A program made the position numbers and the translations under genes. Below are positions 20,676 to 29,814 of a stretch of DNA of 64,000 nt, one piece after another (positions within the stretch are counted from its first letter, which is position 1; the number at the start of each line of letters is the position of its first letter). Where the stretch lies: NCBI GenBank assembly GCA_905116865.2, contig CAJHNH020006902.1, forward strand, positions 296,501-360,500, in the 5' to 3' direction. The stretch is from Candidula unifasciata. Taxonomy: Eukaryota > Mollusca > Gastropoda > Stylommatophora > Geomitridae. The notes under the pieces are model-generated. The model was not told the DNA's origin. It ran no database searches and saw nothing but the letters and a program-made list of their open reading frames with translations.

Positions 20676-23441
20676 CTGAAAAAATAATAAGTATCTTGAA
20701 TGTATCGTAGCAGACAACAGAATCTTCTAAACCAACACTAAGCTAATCATTACTGCACTCAGCATCAATGCTGGGAAGGTTTTACAGCACTCAAAACTTA
20801 TGCTGAAAGAATTACACATCACTTAGCACCAATGTAAGGAGGTTTTTACAACACTTAGCACCAATGTAAGGAGGTTTTTACAGCACTTAGCATCAAAGCT
20901 CCTGCGTTCTGGAAGCATGTGGACAAAAACTGAGAAAATAATTGCTACCAGTTAAAAACAGTGGCAGAGTAGATGGGATTTATGACTTAATTTTATTTTA
21001 ACAGAGAAGAACTTGGAGCTTTATTGGTGCAGTGTCTAGATTAAATGCTGGCTGGCCTAGTGGCCTGTCCATACTGCCTGTGTTGAAAAAGGGGGAGGTG
21101 GACCCTGAGCTTCATGATTTATAGGTGCATGGCTAGTAGGTGCCACAGATTGCAGGTTAGGATTCTATTTCTGCCTCTTACAGAACAAATCCATCGCCTA
21201 ACCAAGGATTCGAATCAGGATCTTCTGAATGAAACCCTGACATTTATAACCGCTCAGCCTACAGGTAATGTGTTTTAATCATCACTGAAGCTAGGATTCA
21301 ATTTCTAACTGGTCTGGACTCACAGTTGAGCCAACCAAAAATGGGTACTGGAAAATATTGTGGAAAGTAAAATAGTTTGGCCTCAAACTGACTACATTGC
21401 TCATTTGGGAGGTGGGGGTGGACACTGGTCCCTTAGCTTAAGGATGTAGGGGTCTATACAAATATGGTATTAGCATCTGCTACTGAGAGTACTTATCGCA
21501 CTGATAGGGTGTGTATTTGACTTAGATAAGAATTCAGTTAGCAACAAATACTAAAGCTAAATAATAACTATTAGCAATATGTAACAGATACTGTGGCTTA
21601 GGCGTAATGCCGTGGAGGTGGTGGGTTTGATCCCAGCTGCGGATGATTTGTCTTGCGCTAGTTTCGACAGTGGTTCCTAGAGCTGATCGTTCAGAAAGTA
21701 ATGGCAAACTAATAAATGTAAAGTTTGCCTAAGAAAACCACAAGTAAAAAAAATGCCGGGGTCGTTCTGCCACATCCTGTAAAGGATACACAACAGATAA
21801 TAACACCACCAAATGCGGGCTAATTAAGTGCAGTGGTCTGGGCATGCAGAGAGAACGGCAGATAACAGACAGACAAAAACTGCATACACAAAAGAGAGTA
21901 ACAGGTAGATCTATAAGACTTGGAGTCACCAGTTGAAAAGGGAAGGCCAATCATGGAGACAGTATGGAGGTCACTGATATCTGCAGCAATCAACCTTAGA
22001 GCATTAGAATGCTGAAAAAGAAGAAAAGGAGGAGAAAAGGTCAAAGACACTAGCAGTAAGTAACAGAGGATACTACCTTGTTGGTCTGATAGCACTGATG
22101 ATGTACAACCTGCATCTTTTGTCCTGGGCTAGAGTATTTAAGGATTCTTTACGCAAGCCACAGTGAATATGTTTTCTGTCTGCACTTGTCAACTGAAATA
22201 TATGGAACAAAACATTTCTTAAAGTCTTCGAGTCCCAAGCAAATTTTACTTTAACTCGCTCTTCTATTATTTACTTCTTTTCCTTCACTGGCTGTAAACT
22301 CCCGCAGAGAGTTCTGGTTGTTCATCCACTTTTGGACTTTAGTCTTGTTCTAGAACTTGAGTTTTGCATGCATATTTGTTTTAAAGATCAGGCTTATCTG
22401 TATGCAGACTGTTGGTTCCTCGCCTCTTCGGCAGTTGCACTCTAAAGGAAGTTACTTTAATTAAACTGTGGCAGTTGGCACCATGGTATTCTCATCAAAT
22501 GGCCAAATCATCTCGCCCGTTGTTCTTTAAGGAACTGTATGACAGGTTTCAGTCGAAGCTTCTTTTAATTTTTTTTATTATTATTACTGTTTTATCTTTC
22601 TTTTTGTTACTCTGACAGCTCTTCTAAGACATCTCATTTCTATTCTGATTTATGTTTAATACTGGTAGTATAAAACTGGCCCAAAAAGAAATAGTTTTGA
22701 TTAGATTTGCCTTTAAAGTAATTGGCTAAACATGTTTATCATGTTCTGAGTCAAAGACCACATGAATACAGTATTCGTCACTGACTACTAGGGCTGTACC
22801 GAATATTCGCTTTGTATTAGCTTTGGGGCCGAATAGTGGACCTAATAGCTATTCGGTATTCGGCGGAATAGTGGTGGTCGGGCCGAATACGAATAGTGAT
22901 TTCTGCATACAGTGCAATGGACTGAAATAACTCTCATTAACAATGTCACAATTTATAGCCAACTTTTCTTGATGTTCGCCGCGGCACCCAGTTTTAGAAC
23001 CTCTGCTGTAATGCCTCGGAGGTCAGCAGGCGCTGTTTCCACGCAACCGGGTTGCAGTTTTTCCCCGCTACGACAGATTTAGGCAACACTTACTGTTGTG
23101 TTAAAGAAGGCATGAAGGAACTTGGAAGTTAAAATTTAAATTGTCTTTCCTCGCCACTGTCAAAAAAGGTTTTTTTTTTTTTTTTCTCGTTTCACACTCA
23201 AAGTGTATCATCCTGCATAAAATGCCAACCGCAGCATGCTAAAATTGTCTTTGTATTTATTTCGACATGCGACTGATCCTCCATCTGTGTTCGTGAAGGT
23301 GCAGCAGATAAGTAAGGTTGTGACTGCATTTTTGCTCAAATTTTGAAGTGGAAAATGTGGTCTGAACAATATTAACTCTTAGCCTTGTCAAGTAAGCACA
23401 TATCTTTAAAGGCAATGCGTTCTTTTTTGTTGCTTTTGTGC

Positions 23442-23474
<33 letters not shown>

Positions 23475-26400
23475 CATGCATTTTTTCGTTCTTTCGGGGT
23501 GTCTTTGCCCAAATCAAATTGAAGATATTGCGAACGAGAATATGAAGGTGCATTTAAATTACATCGAACAAACGCCTGAACGAACGATGATTTAAATGCG
23601 AATTTGGCACATGGATAAAATCATATGAAAGATGCATTACTAAAACAAAAAACAAAAATAGGACAGGCAAAAACTGCATTTTATATAAAAAATAAAAAAA
23701 CATCTTATGCAATATATCTTTATCTTTGTCTTGCTTGCTACATACATCCAGTTTTAACATGTGGCTATGAGTCCTGGACAATCAGTAGCCAGGCCAAACA
23801 ATTTTTTGAGGCCTCAGAGATGTGGTTTTACAGAACAATGCTTAAAATATCTTGGACAGCCTAAAAAAGCAACCACTAGGTTTTGAAAGAAGCGGGAGCC
23901 CGAAGACAACTAATCACAGACATCAGAAGAAGACAGTCATCATTTTTCGGCCATCTTATAAAAAGAGTGAAAATGGAACATGTGGTGACCACTGGAAAGA
24001 ATTGTGGAAGGAGAGATAGAAAAAGACAACGAGAGAAGATTCTTGACAGTCTTGCTGCATGGCATGGAGGTGTGTCAGCACACGAACTGATACATGCTGC
24101 AGGAGATCGCAGATTGTGGCGAGGCAAAATCGCCAACACCAGTCGGCAAGGCACCTGATGATGATGATACACTATTTATATTCGTATTCGGCTGAATAGT
24201 TGGTCCCACTATTCGTATTCGGTCGAATAGTGAAAATCACTATTCGGTACAGCCCTACTGACTACCTCATATGTGCTATGTTTTCAACAAGAATGACATG
24301 GTTTGATGGACAAGAGGCCAGCCATGTATCACATAATTACAACAAATGTATCCGATACATATGTAAACATCACCAAAAAGATTAAAATGAATGAGTAGTT
24401 TACGTTATGTATAAGACATTAATTTGTTTCCAAACAATATTAAATGACACAGAACAACGGATACTATTAAATTATGCTGTTTTATACTCTATAAGCTGTT
24501 TTATACTCTACATAAGAATCCTTACGATTCCTTGGACAGCTAAGAAAAGGAACCATGATGTTTTAAAAGCAGCGAGCGCTCAAAGACAAGTTATCACAAA
24601 CATCAGAAAGAGACAGTGATCATTTTTTGGCCATGTTAGAAGAAGAGGGAAAATGGAACATGTTGTGACCACTGGAAAGATTTGTGGAAAGAGAGCAGAG
24701 GAAGACAGCATGAGAAGATTCTTTACAGCCTCTTTGTCATGGTATGGAAAGTTGTCAACATGAACTGATACAGGCAGTTGAGGATCGCAGATTGTGGAGA
24801 GGCATGATAGCCCACGCCAGTCGACAAGGCACTTAATGATGATGATGATACTCTCCATATATTTAAATAACTGAAACATATTCTCTTTAATACTACCCAT
24901 CTTTTTTGTTATGCAGAGAAGAAACTTTAAAACTTGGCTGACTCTTTGCTAACAGAAGAAATGGCTGAATCACTTCAACAAGCAACGCCTAAAAAGAATA
25001 TTCAGCACCAGAACAAGACAAGGTCACAAGCTCAGGTAGTGGAGGTATCATAACAGTTTTCTCAATGCTCAGTTTTTGAAAGGTCAGATCTCTAGGACTC
25101 AAGAAAAAGTATCCACTATGTTAAAAAAAAAACAGTGGGCCAGAATATGTTGAGATCTACTTCTACTACAACAGCGGTCTCAAACTGGAAAAGGGTGTGG
25201 GGCAGGTGTACGCCCCTCCCTCCCCACCATCTCCCAGTGGGGTGTGAAGAAGTTTCCGGATGAGACTTTAAGCAGTTTTGAAATTAAGTGCATTTATACT
25301 TGTTATAACCAGGATGTTCAGCTTTAAAGTCATGAAAACAAAACAGCCCTGTCAGCTTGTAGTGGTGAGTGATCATTGTGACTTGTACAACACCAGGCCA
25401 AAAATGGCAGACATCACCAAGACAGAACAGTCAACCATCACATTGACATTTGGACACTAAATTACCAGTTGCTGATGTACAATGTTTCCTCCGTTAATCT
25501 GACACTGAATTCTGTGTGTATTTTTTCTCCAAGTTCTTGTAAACAGTACTTGGAGTTGTTCTTTTTAATCATATTTTGTTATGTTTGGGGAAGGTGGGTA
25601 GTGAGGGGGAGGGGTAATTGCCAAATACTCAATAGGGGTATTAAGATTTTGCCATATACTCAAGGGGAGGTGCCACCTGTAAAAGGTTGGAGACCAGTGT
25701 ACTACGATATAAAGACGTATGCAGGCGGGACAAGAATGATACAGGTACTGAGATAGATTTGTGGGAACAGAATGTCGTGGACCATGTTGCACATGGAGTA
25801 GGGAAATCAGAAAGAGACAGGCAAAGAAGGAGAAAATGACTGTGGATAGGTTAGCAACTGAGAGGCTGATAAAAAACACTTTAAATACATGCTCTAACAA
25901 AAATGGCCTTGAAATCCCATGCTCTAATTGCGGAAAACCTTAATGTAAACAAGGCTTGCTAGTCACACTTTAATTCTCATTCCTTCCTACAGCATAGTAT
26001 CTCTATCATCTGGGAAGATGAAAAGGTGCCAACAGAGAACATTAAAATGCACTGCAGACTTGATAGGTAGAACTCACCAGCGACCCAAAAAATGGTTCTT
26101 CTTATCAGAAATTCCTCTTACCAAAGATAAGAATTCAAGCAAGAATAATTGCCGAGAATAAAAACACATAGTTCTTCACATCAGAAATTTGCCTCATCTG
26201 AGATCACCTTAAGAGTTCTGTACAAAGATAGTGAACAATACAAATCAATGCCCTCACAATTTTGATGAAAATATGAGGGGAGGTCAATAAGTAAGTCACA
26301 AAAAGTTGTTTTAAAAAATTTGTTATAAAGATGAAAGCAACTTGAAAACTATTTATTTTTCTAATACATACACTGTCCCTTTATTTTTCAACATAATTTC

Positions 26401-26882
26401 CACCAACATTGATGCACCTGTCTAATCATTTTATCAGTCCTCCCAAATATGCTGCATAGAGCTGTGTGCTGTTTTCTAAACCACATTTTCACTTCACATT
26501 CAACTTCTGCATCATTTGCGAAATGTCTCACGTCAAGGTCGGTTTCCAGTGGACCACAAAGGTGGAAATAGCTAGAGGCTAAGTTGCAGCTGAAATTTGG
26601 ATGTTTCAGAAGTTCCCAACCTAGATGCACTTGCAACACCTAGCGCCACCTAAAGAACGAAGACATACAGTTTGATGATGTTGTCACCTAATGACACTTT
26701 TAGAGACCACTAACTACATTTTCCTGCCCTCCCATAAGTGTCTGTGATTTACTTTTTGACTACCCCTCATATTTAAGAATAGGAAAAAATACCTTCAGTG
26801 TGTTGTCCCAGTCAAAAACTACTCTGGCTCCTTGGGGAATTTCGTCGACAAAGTTTTCAATTGAAGTAGTCTCACAAACAGC
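20282..26882 (-). CDS. HAD-superfamily phosphatase-like protein (three exons; 5' end missing)
   Basis: Three minus-strand exons (26882-26793, 22192-22077, 20675-20282) join in phase into about 199 codons ending in TGA. All four HAD motifs are visible in order: motif I VVFDWDNTL (DxDxT type), motif II LYIISAIRPT (Ser after a hydrophobic strand), motif III Lys in CEYDKAEVF, and motif IV VYFFDDED (paired Asp). A C-x2-C and a nearby Cys/His pair (FCPKCQHENF, DICSHGN) lie between motifs II and III and could form a small metal-binding insertion. This makes a Mg-dependent phosphohydrolase fold likely, but I cannot name the orthologue or substrate. No initiator ATG occurs in the first exon found, so at least one 5' exon lies at higher coordinates. 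The two introns are full of LINE, hAT and mariner DNA. Confidence 0.8.
20676..21585. other. HAD gene intron, no recognised feature
   Basis: Beyond the small tandem repeat at 20811-20890 nothing is recognised. A diverged SINE may lie at 21050-21440 (cctaaccaaggattcgaatc). Confidence 0.4.
20811..20890. repeat. Short tandem repeat, about 32-bp unit, three copies
   Basis: The phrase cacttagcaccaatgtaagg, then aggtttttaca, repeats three times; the third copy is partial. Confidence 0.8.
21590..21800 (+). mobile_element. SINE family 3 copy
   Basis: ctgtggcttaggcgtaatgc, ggtttgatcccagctgcgga and cctgtaaaggatacacaaca are the family head, B box and end. Confidence 0.8.
21805..22065 (+). mobile_element. 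LINE tail fragment
   Basis: Plus-strand gtcaccagttgaaaagggaa, gatatctgcagcaatcaacc and the end gctgaaaaagaagaaaagga complement the 46736-46980 and 51935-52130 copies. It ends about 10 bp from the HAD motif II exon. Confidence 0.6.
22077..22192 (-). CDS. HAD-like protein exon with motif II
   Basis: Acceptor atatttcag opens this 116-bp exon and donor gtagta closes it in phase 2. It reads LTSADRKHIHCGLRKESLNT and ends RLYIISAIRPT plus a split Arg codon. It is too short to stand out as an ORF, but phase and motif order place it between the other two exons. Confidence 0.8.
22275..22455 (-). mobile_element. SINE family 1 copy
   Basis: gagagttctggttgttcatc, ctttagtcttgttctagaac and gtatgcagactgttggttcc are family words on the minus strand. 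Confidence 0.72.
22789..24257. mobile_element. hAT-type DNA transposon (non-autonomous) carrying a LINE fragment
   Basis: The inverted ends TAGGGCTGTACCGAATA (22789) and its near complement (ending 24257) are flanked by the exact 8-bp duplication CTGACTAC (22781-22788, 24258-24265). Subterminal zones are crowded with CGAATAGTG/TATTCGG motifs, a known hAT feature thought to bind transposase. No transposase is left. Confidence 0.9.
23600..24165 (+). mobile_element. LINE C-terminal fragment inside the hAT element
   Basis: The frames read LTCGYESWTISSQAKQFFEA, MWFYRTMLKISWTA, EAGARRQLITDIRRRQSSFF, and then HGGVSAHELIHAAGDRRLW. It ends in gatgatgatgat. It is closely similar to the copy at 39645. 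Confidence 0.8.
24500..24850 (+). mobile_element. LINE C-terminal fragment
   Basis: IRILTIPWTAKKRNHDVLKA, QRQVITNIRKRQ and MEHVVTTGKICGK occur in shifted frames. It ends aatgatgatgatgata, as in the copies at 23600 and 39645. Confidence 0.78.
25172..25699. mobile_element. hAT-type MITE
   Basis: The ends CAGCGGTCTCAAAC and GGTTGGAGACCAGTG are imperfect inverted repeats. The flanking 8-mers TACTACAA (25164-25171) and TACTACGA (25700-25707) match at 7 of 8 positions. No transposase was recognised inside. Confidence 0.72.
25708..25975 (+). mobile_element. Diverged repeat, likely LINE-derived
   Basis: It shares three long words with 2010-2270. It starts right after the hAT MITE. Confidence 0.6.
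26274..26769 (-). mobile_element. mariner-type deletion derivative with TA target site
   Basis: The terminal inverted repeats, about 30 bp, start TGAGGGGAGGTCAATAAGTA on the left and TGAGGGGTAGTCAAAAAGTA on the right (complement). TA flanks both ends (26272-26273, 26770-26771). At 496 bp it is far shorter than a full mariner of about 1.3 kb. Confidence 0.85.
26388..26639 (-). pseudogene. Decayed mariner transposase C-terminus
   Basis: The frame GWELLKHPNFSCNLASSYFH followed by LCGPLETDLDVRHFANDAEV matches the end of mos-like transposases (family pattern HPPYSPDLAPSDYHLF). The last catalytic Asp is lost: DLAPSD reads NLASSY. Only this tail survives inside the deletion derivative. Confidence 0.8.
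26793..26882 (-). CDS. HAD-like protein exon with motif I
   Basis: On the minus strand, acceptor tttgccag is followed by 30 codons, starting AVCETTSIENF and ending ARVVFDWDNTLK, then donor gtattt. The two Asp of DWD are the expected nucleophile and acid/base of a HAD phosphatase. Confidence 0.82.
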
Positions 26883-26984
26883 CTGGCAAACAAAGAAGCT
26901 TTATAGTAACATTTGTTACATTCTTAAGTTAATATAACATGAAATGTTCTAAGAAAATTTATTTACTAGCCGCAGCAAGATACC

Positions 26985-27175
26985 AGAACATCATCATCAA
27001 TCAGCAAGTCCTTCGTCGCTCTCTTCACGTCACACCTGAAAGTATCCCTTTCTTTAGTCAGCTCTCCAACCCCATGTGCTTTCAATGCCAATGCATCTTC
27101 AATGTCTTGTATCCATCTTCGCGGTGGTCGACCCCTGCCTCGCCTTCCACAAACTGCACCTTCCTAAACCTACCA
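26985..27175 (-). mobile_element. LINE tail fragment
   Basis: agcaagtccttcgtcgctct, cacgtcacacctgaaagtat and gtatccatcttcgcggtggt match 10025-10210. Confidence 0.65.
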
Positions 27176-27269
27176 GAACATAAACCCATAAAATAAAATG
27201 GCCACAGCCCACGATTATTCTAAACCCAAATCTCATGTCACTTTTGTACCCGCAGAGTAATTTAACCCA

Positions 27270-27670
27270 TTCTTAATCATCATCATCATGTATCTGCCCA
27301 GCAGCATTGGTGTTCAAGTCTCACCCCAGATCTTGCTTGGCCCTTAATATTTTGAATCAATTCCACTGATGATATTATCCATCCATCGCTTCAGGCTGTC
27401 AAGCCTCATCTCTCTTGGTCTGCTTCTGTCTCTTCTACAGTTGATCTTTCCAATCTTCACCATGTACTCCGGTGTCTTTTGTCTCATCACATGATGGAGC
27501 AACACTAATCGCCTCTTTCTTATAGGTGTATTCAATTTTAACATTAATTTGTCTGTCTACGGTATCCAAAGCATGCCTCTTAGAAACCACACACCATGGC
27601 TCCCAAGTTCTTTACTTGTTCCTTCACAATCCAAGATTATTCATAGCCAGCATAGAGCAGCCATACATTC
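27270..27670 (-). mobile_element. LINE C-terminal fragment
   Basis: The minus frame reads RKRRLVLLHHVMRQKTPEYM, VKIGKINCRRDRSRPREMRL and DSLKRWMDNIISGIDS. It is preceded by an atcatcatcatg tail. Confidence 0.75.
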
Positions 27671-28255
27671 TTAATCATTGCATTTTAAAATAAAAATCAG
27701 CTATGATAAAAAGTAGAAATGGTCAGCTTCCCCCCACCCCTTCCCACACACATATATAAAAACACAAATCATAAGTGTAATATAGAAAACTGCAGCTTGA
27801 GAACCTTTTTTAATATATAAACAAAACAGATAATGACAAGGCCAAATAAAAATCTCTAAGTTATTTCAAGGCTGAGTTCCATCCTTGGTCAAAATATCCA
27901 CCCATGCTGGAAAACTTAAGTTTATTAACACACACCTTCACTGAACACAAAGATTGTGTTCACATAGTCTTGTTGGATATAAGCAAGAGACAGGAAGTGG
28001 CCCAGAGTGATAGGACAGGTGACAGGGGTAGTTATGCAAACAAAACAAGTGATTAGTTTATACCAGGGCTTTTGTTGTAGAAAAAAATGGTGCTGGTACC
28101 ACAAGGTGTCTAATAAAAAGTGCTGGTATGTACTACAAACAGCATATTACAGTAGTTCTGACAAAAGGATGCCTTATTTAGCCAGTATTGCATACTATCA
28201 GCAAAACGAACCCTGGTGATATTGAGTTGCACACTGAGGCTATACAGAGATAATT
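27671..28255. other. Stretch with no recognised feature
   Basis: AT-rich sequence. No gene, SINE or LINE signature was seen; a 5' exon of the minus-strand HAD gene could lie here but none was supported. Confidence 0.4.
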
Positions 28256-28610
28256 GGATGCGGGCCGCATTAGCGCAGTCGATACAAGACTCGCTTTCAA
28301 ATCCAGCTGTGACTTGCTGCAGCCCATAGTCGGTGTTCAAAACCAGGCGGTTCCCCGGGTTCACCCAGCCTCTAGGAAATAGGTACCAGAGTTGACACTT
28401 GGGGGTCAATGGAGGAATGTCGCTGCAGCTACAGAGTTACGTCGGACGGCAACATAGGCGGACAGTTTCTTATCAGCTGTCCGTACTGGTGGCAGAGCAC
28501 CTATGGTTTATAACCGTGCTGTCCGTACTGGTGGCAGAGCACTTATGGTTTATAACTGTGTGCAATGACGCTGGTTCACATCTACTGACTTTACCTTTAC
28601 CTTTTAGATA
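28256..28610 (+). mobile_element. SINE family 4 copy
   Basis: The head ggccgcattagcgcagtcga, ctttcaaatccagctgtgac and the body ctctaggaaataggtaccag match 9690-9945. The end is tandemly duplicated. Confidence 0.8.
28478..28560. repeat. 42-bp direct duplication
   Basis: ctgtccgtactggtggcaga then gcacctatggtttataac occurs twice back to back, at the end of a SINE. Confidence 0.9.
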
Positions 28611-28899
28611 ATTGGATGAACAGCGTGGTTTCCATCAGACAACAAATATAATGTAATAGATATATTTTATCATTGTGAAAATTTCAGGACAGCGACCACT
28701 AGGATCTTCTCTTTTATTTCTAATTACTGAGGAATTTCTAACAAACATAATCATACGTTGATCATCCTATTTTTCAAAGTGTGAATGGGGAATTAGGTGC
28801 GGACCTGGAAAGGAGCGACATCTGACAGGAAGAGAATGATGTGAATGTGTGTATAATCAGTGTGCTACAAGAACAGTTAGCGTCTACACCTTGAGAAAT

Positions 28900-29110
28900 C
28901 TGATGTGCGAAAAGGATTGTATCGCTGTCTATATCTTGCATTTTACATTTCCCTCCAGTATGGTTTGTAAAAAGAAAATGACAAGTCTTTTTCTGTGGCA
29001 AAATTATTTCACTTATTTTTTCAACAACTTGATTTTCATTTCCAATCGCTCCATGACCTCTACTGTATATTTTATTGTGTTAATGTCACAAATAACTTAA
29101 CATGCTGACC
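28900..29110 (-). mobile_element. LINE fragment
   Basis: acatttccctccagtatggt and caatcgctccatgacctcta are shared in order with 9120-9545 and 33280. Confidence 0.5.
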
Positions 29111-29449
29111 TGTGATAAATAAACTTTCCACTCCACTTTTGTGAACCAAGTCATCGCTGTTTATCTTCGTCTTCTTTTCTCTTCTAGTGGAATGCCTCAG
29201 GCATCAGGGGAAGAAGAAATCTATAGAACAAGCCCATCTGTTTGCTTTGCATAAAGTACTTTTCAGTGCTCTGATATTTCTGTGGTCCATCTTCTGCACA
29301 GTCAACCTCTGGCTCTGTTACTGGTGCATCTGTATAGTACTGCTCTCTGTGCAGTCCTGTCTGATGCCAATCTTGTTACATGACTAATCATTTGATTTGT
29401 TGTCTACCTATAGTATTGGTTTGTGCTGACTCTTCTTCTCATATCATTG

Positions 29450-29690
29450 TTCCTAGGTCGATCTTTCCTCGTTACGCCTAGCATAGCATGGCTGATTCGC
29501 CAATCTTAAATTGTGTGTACATGTGGCAGCAGCGAAGTGACGATTGTGCCCTTCTTTGCATTTGAATCAAGTCTCACCACGTGCCCAAACCACGCCAGCT
29601 TGCGATGTTTTAGCACTGCCAAGAGAGGCTCATGATGTCCTGCAATTTTGTCTCTGACACATTGACTAGTTTTGAGTTCTAAACAATGAA
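29450..29690 (-). mobile_element. LINE C-terminal fragment
   Basis: The minus frame reads VRDKIAGHHEPLLAVLKHRK, then LAWFGHVVRLDSNAKKGTIV, typical of the segment before a LINE's 3' end. Confidence 0.8.
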
Positions 29691-29814
29691 TTTGTAAAAT
29701 GCCTCTATAGCATTTTCATTCGACAGTCTGAATTCTCCTTTCCATTTCCACAATGACGACAGTCCAACTCTTACTTACAAGTTACATCCGTATAAGCAGT
29801 ATTACTTTATTTAA

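Noticed and set aside
24909..25035. Possible plus-strand exon (MAESLQQATPKKNIQHQNKT)
   Set aside because: It has an acceptor-like start and a GT after CAG, but the frame is short, unmatched by neighbours, and lies in the minus-strand HAD intron.
27930..28000. Candidate 5' exon of the HAD gene on the minus strand
   Set aside because: The stretch ending before gtgtgt has a TGA in the frame needed to join the next exon.
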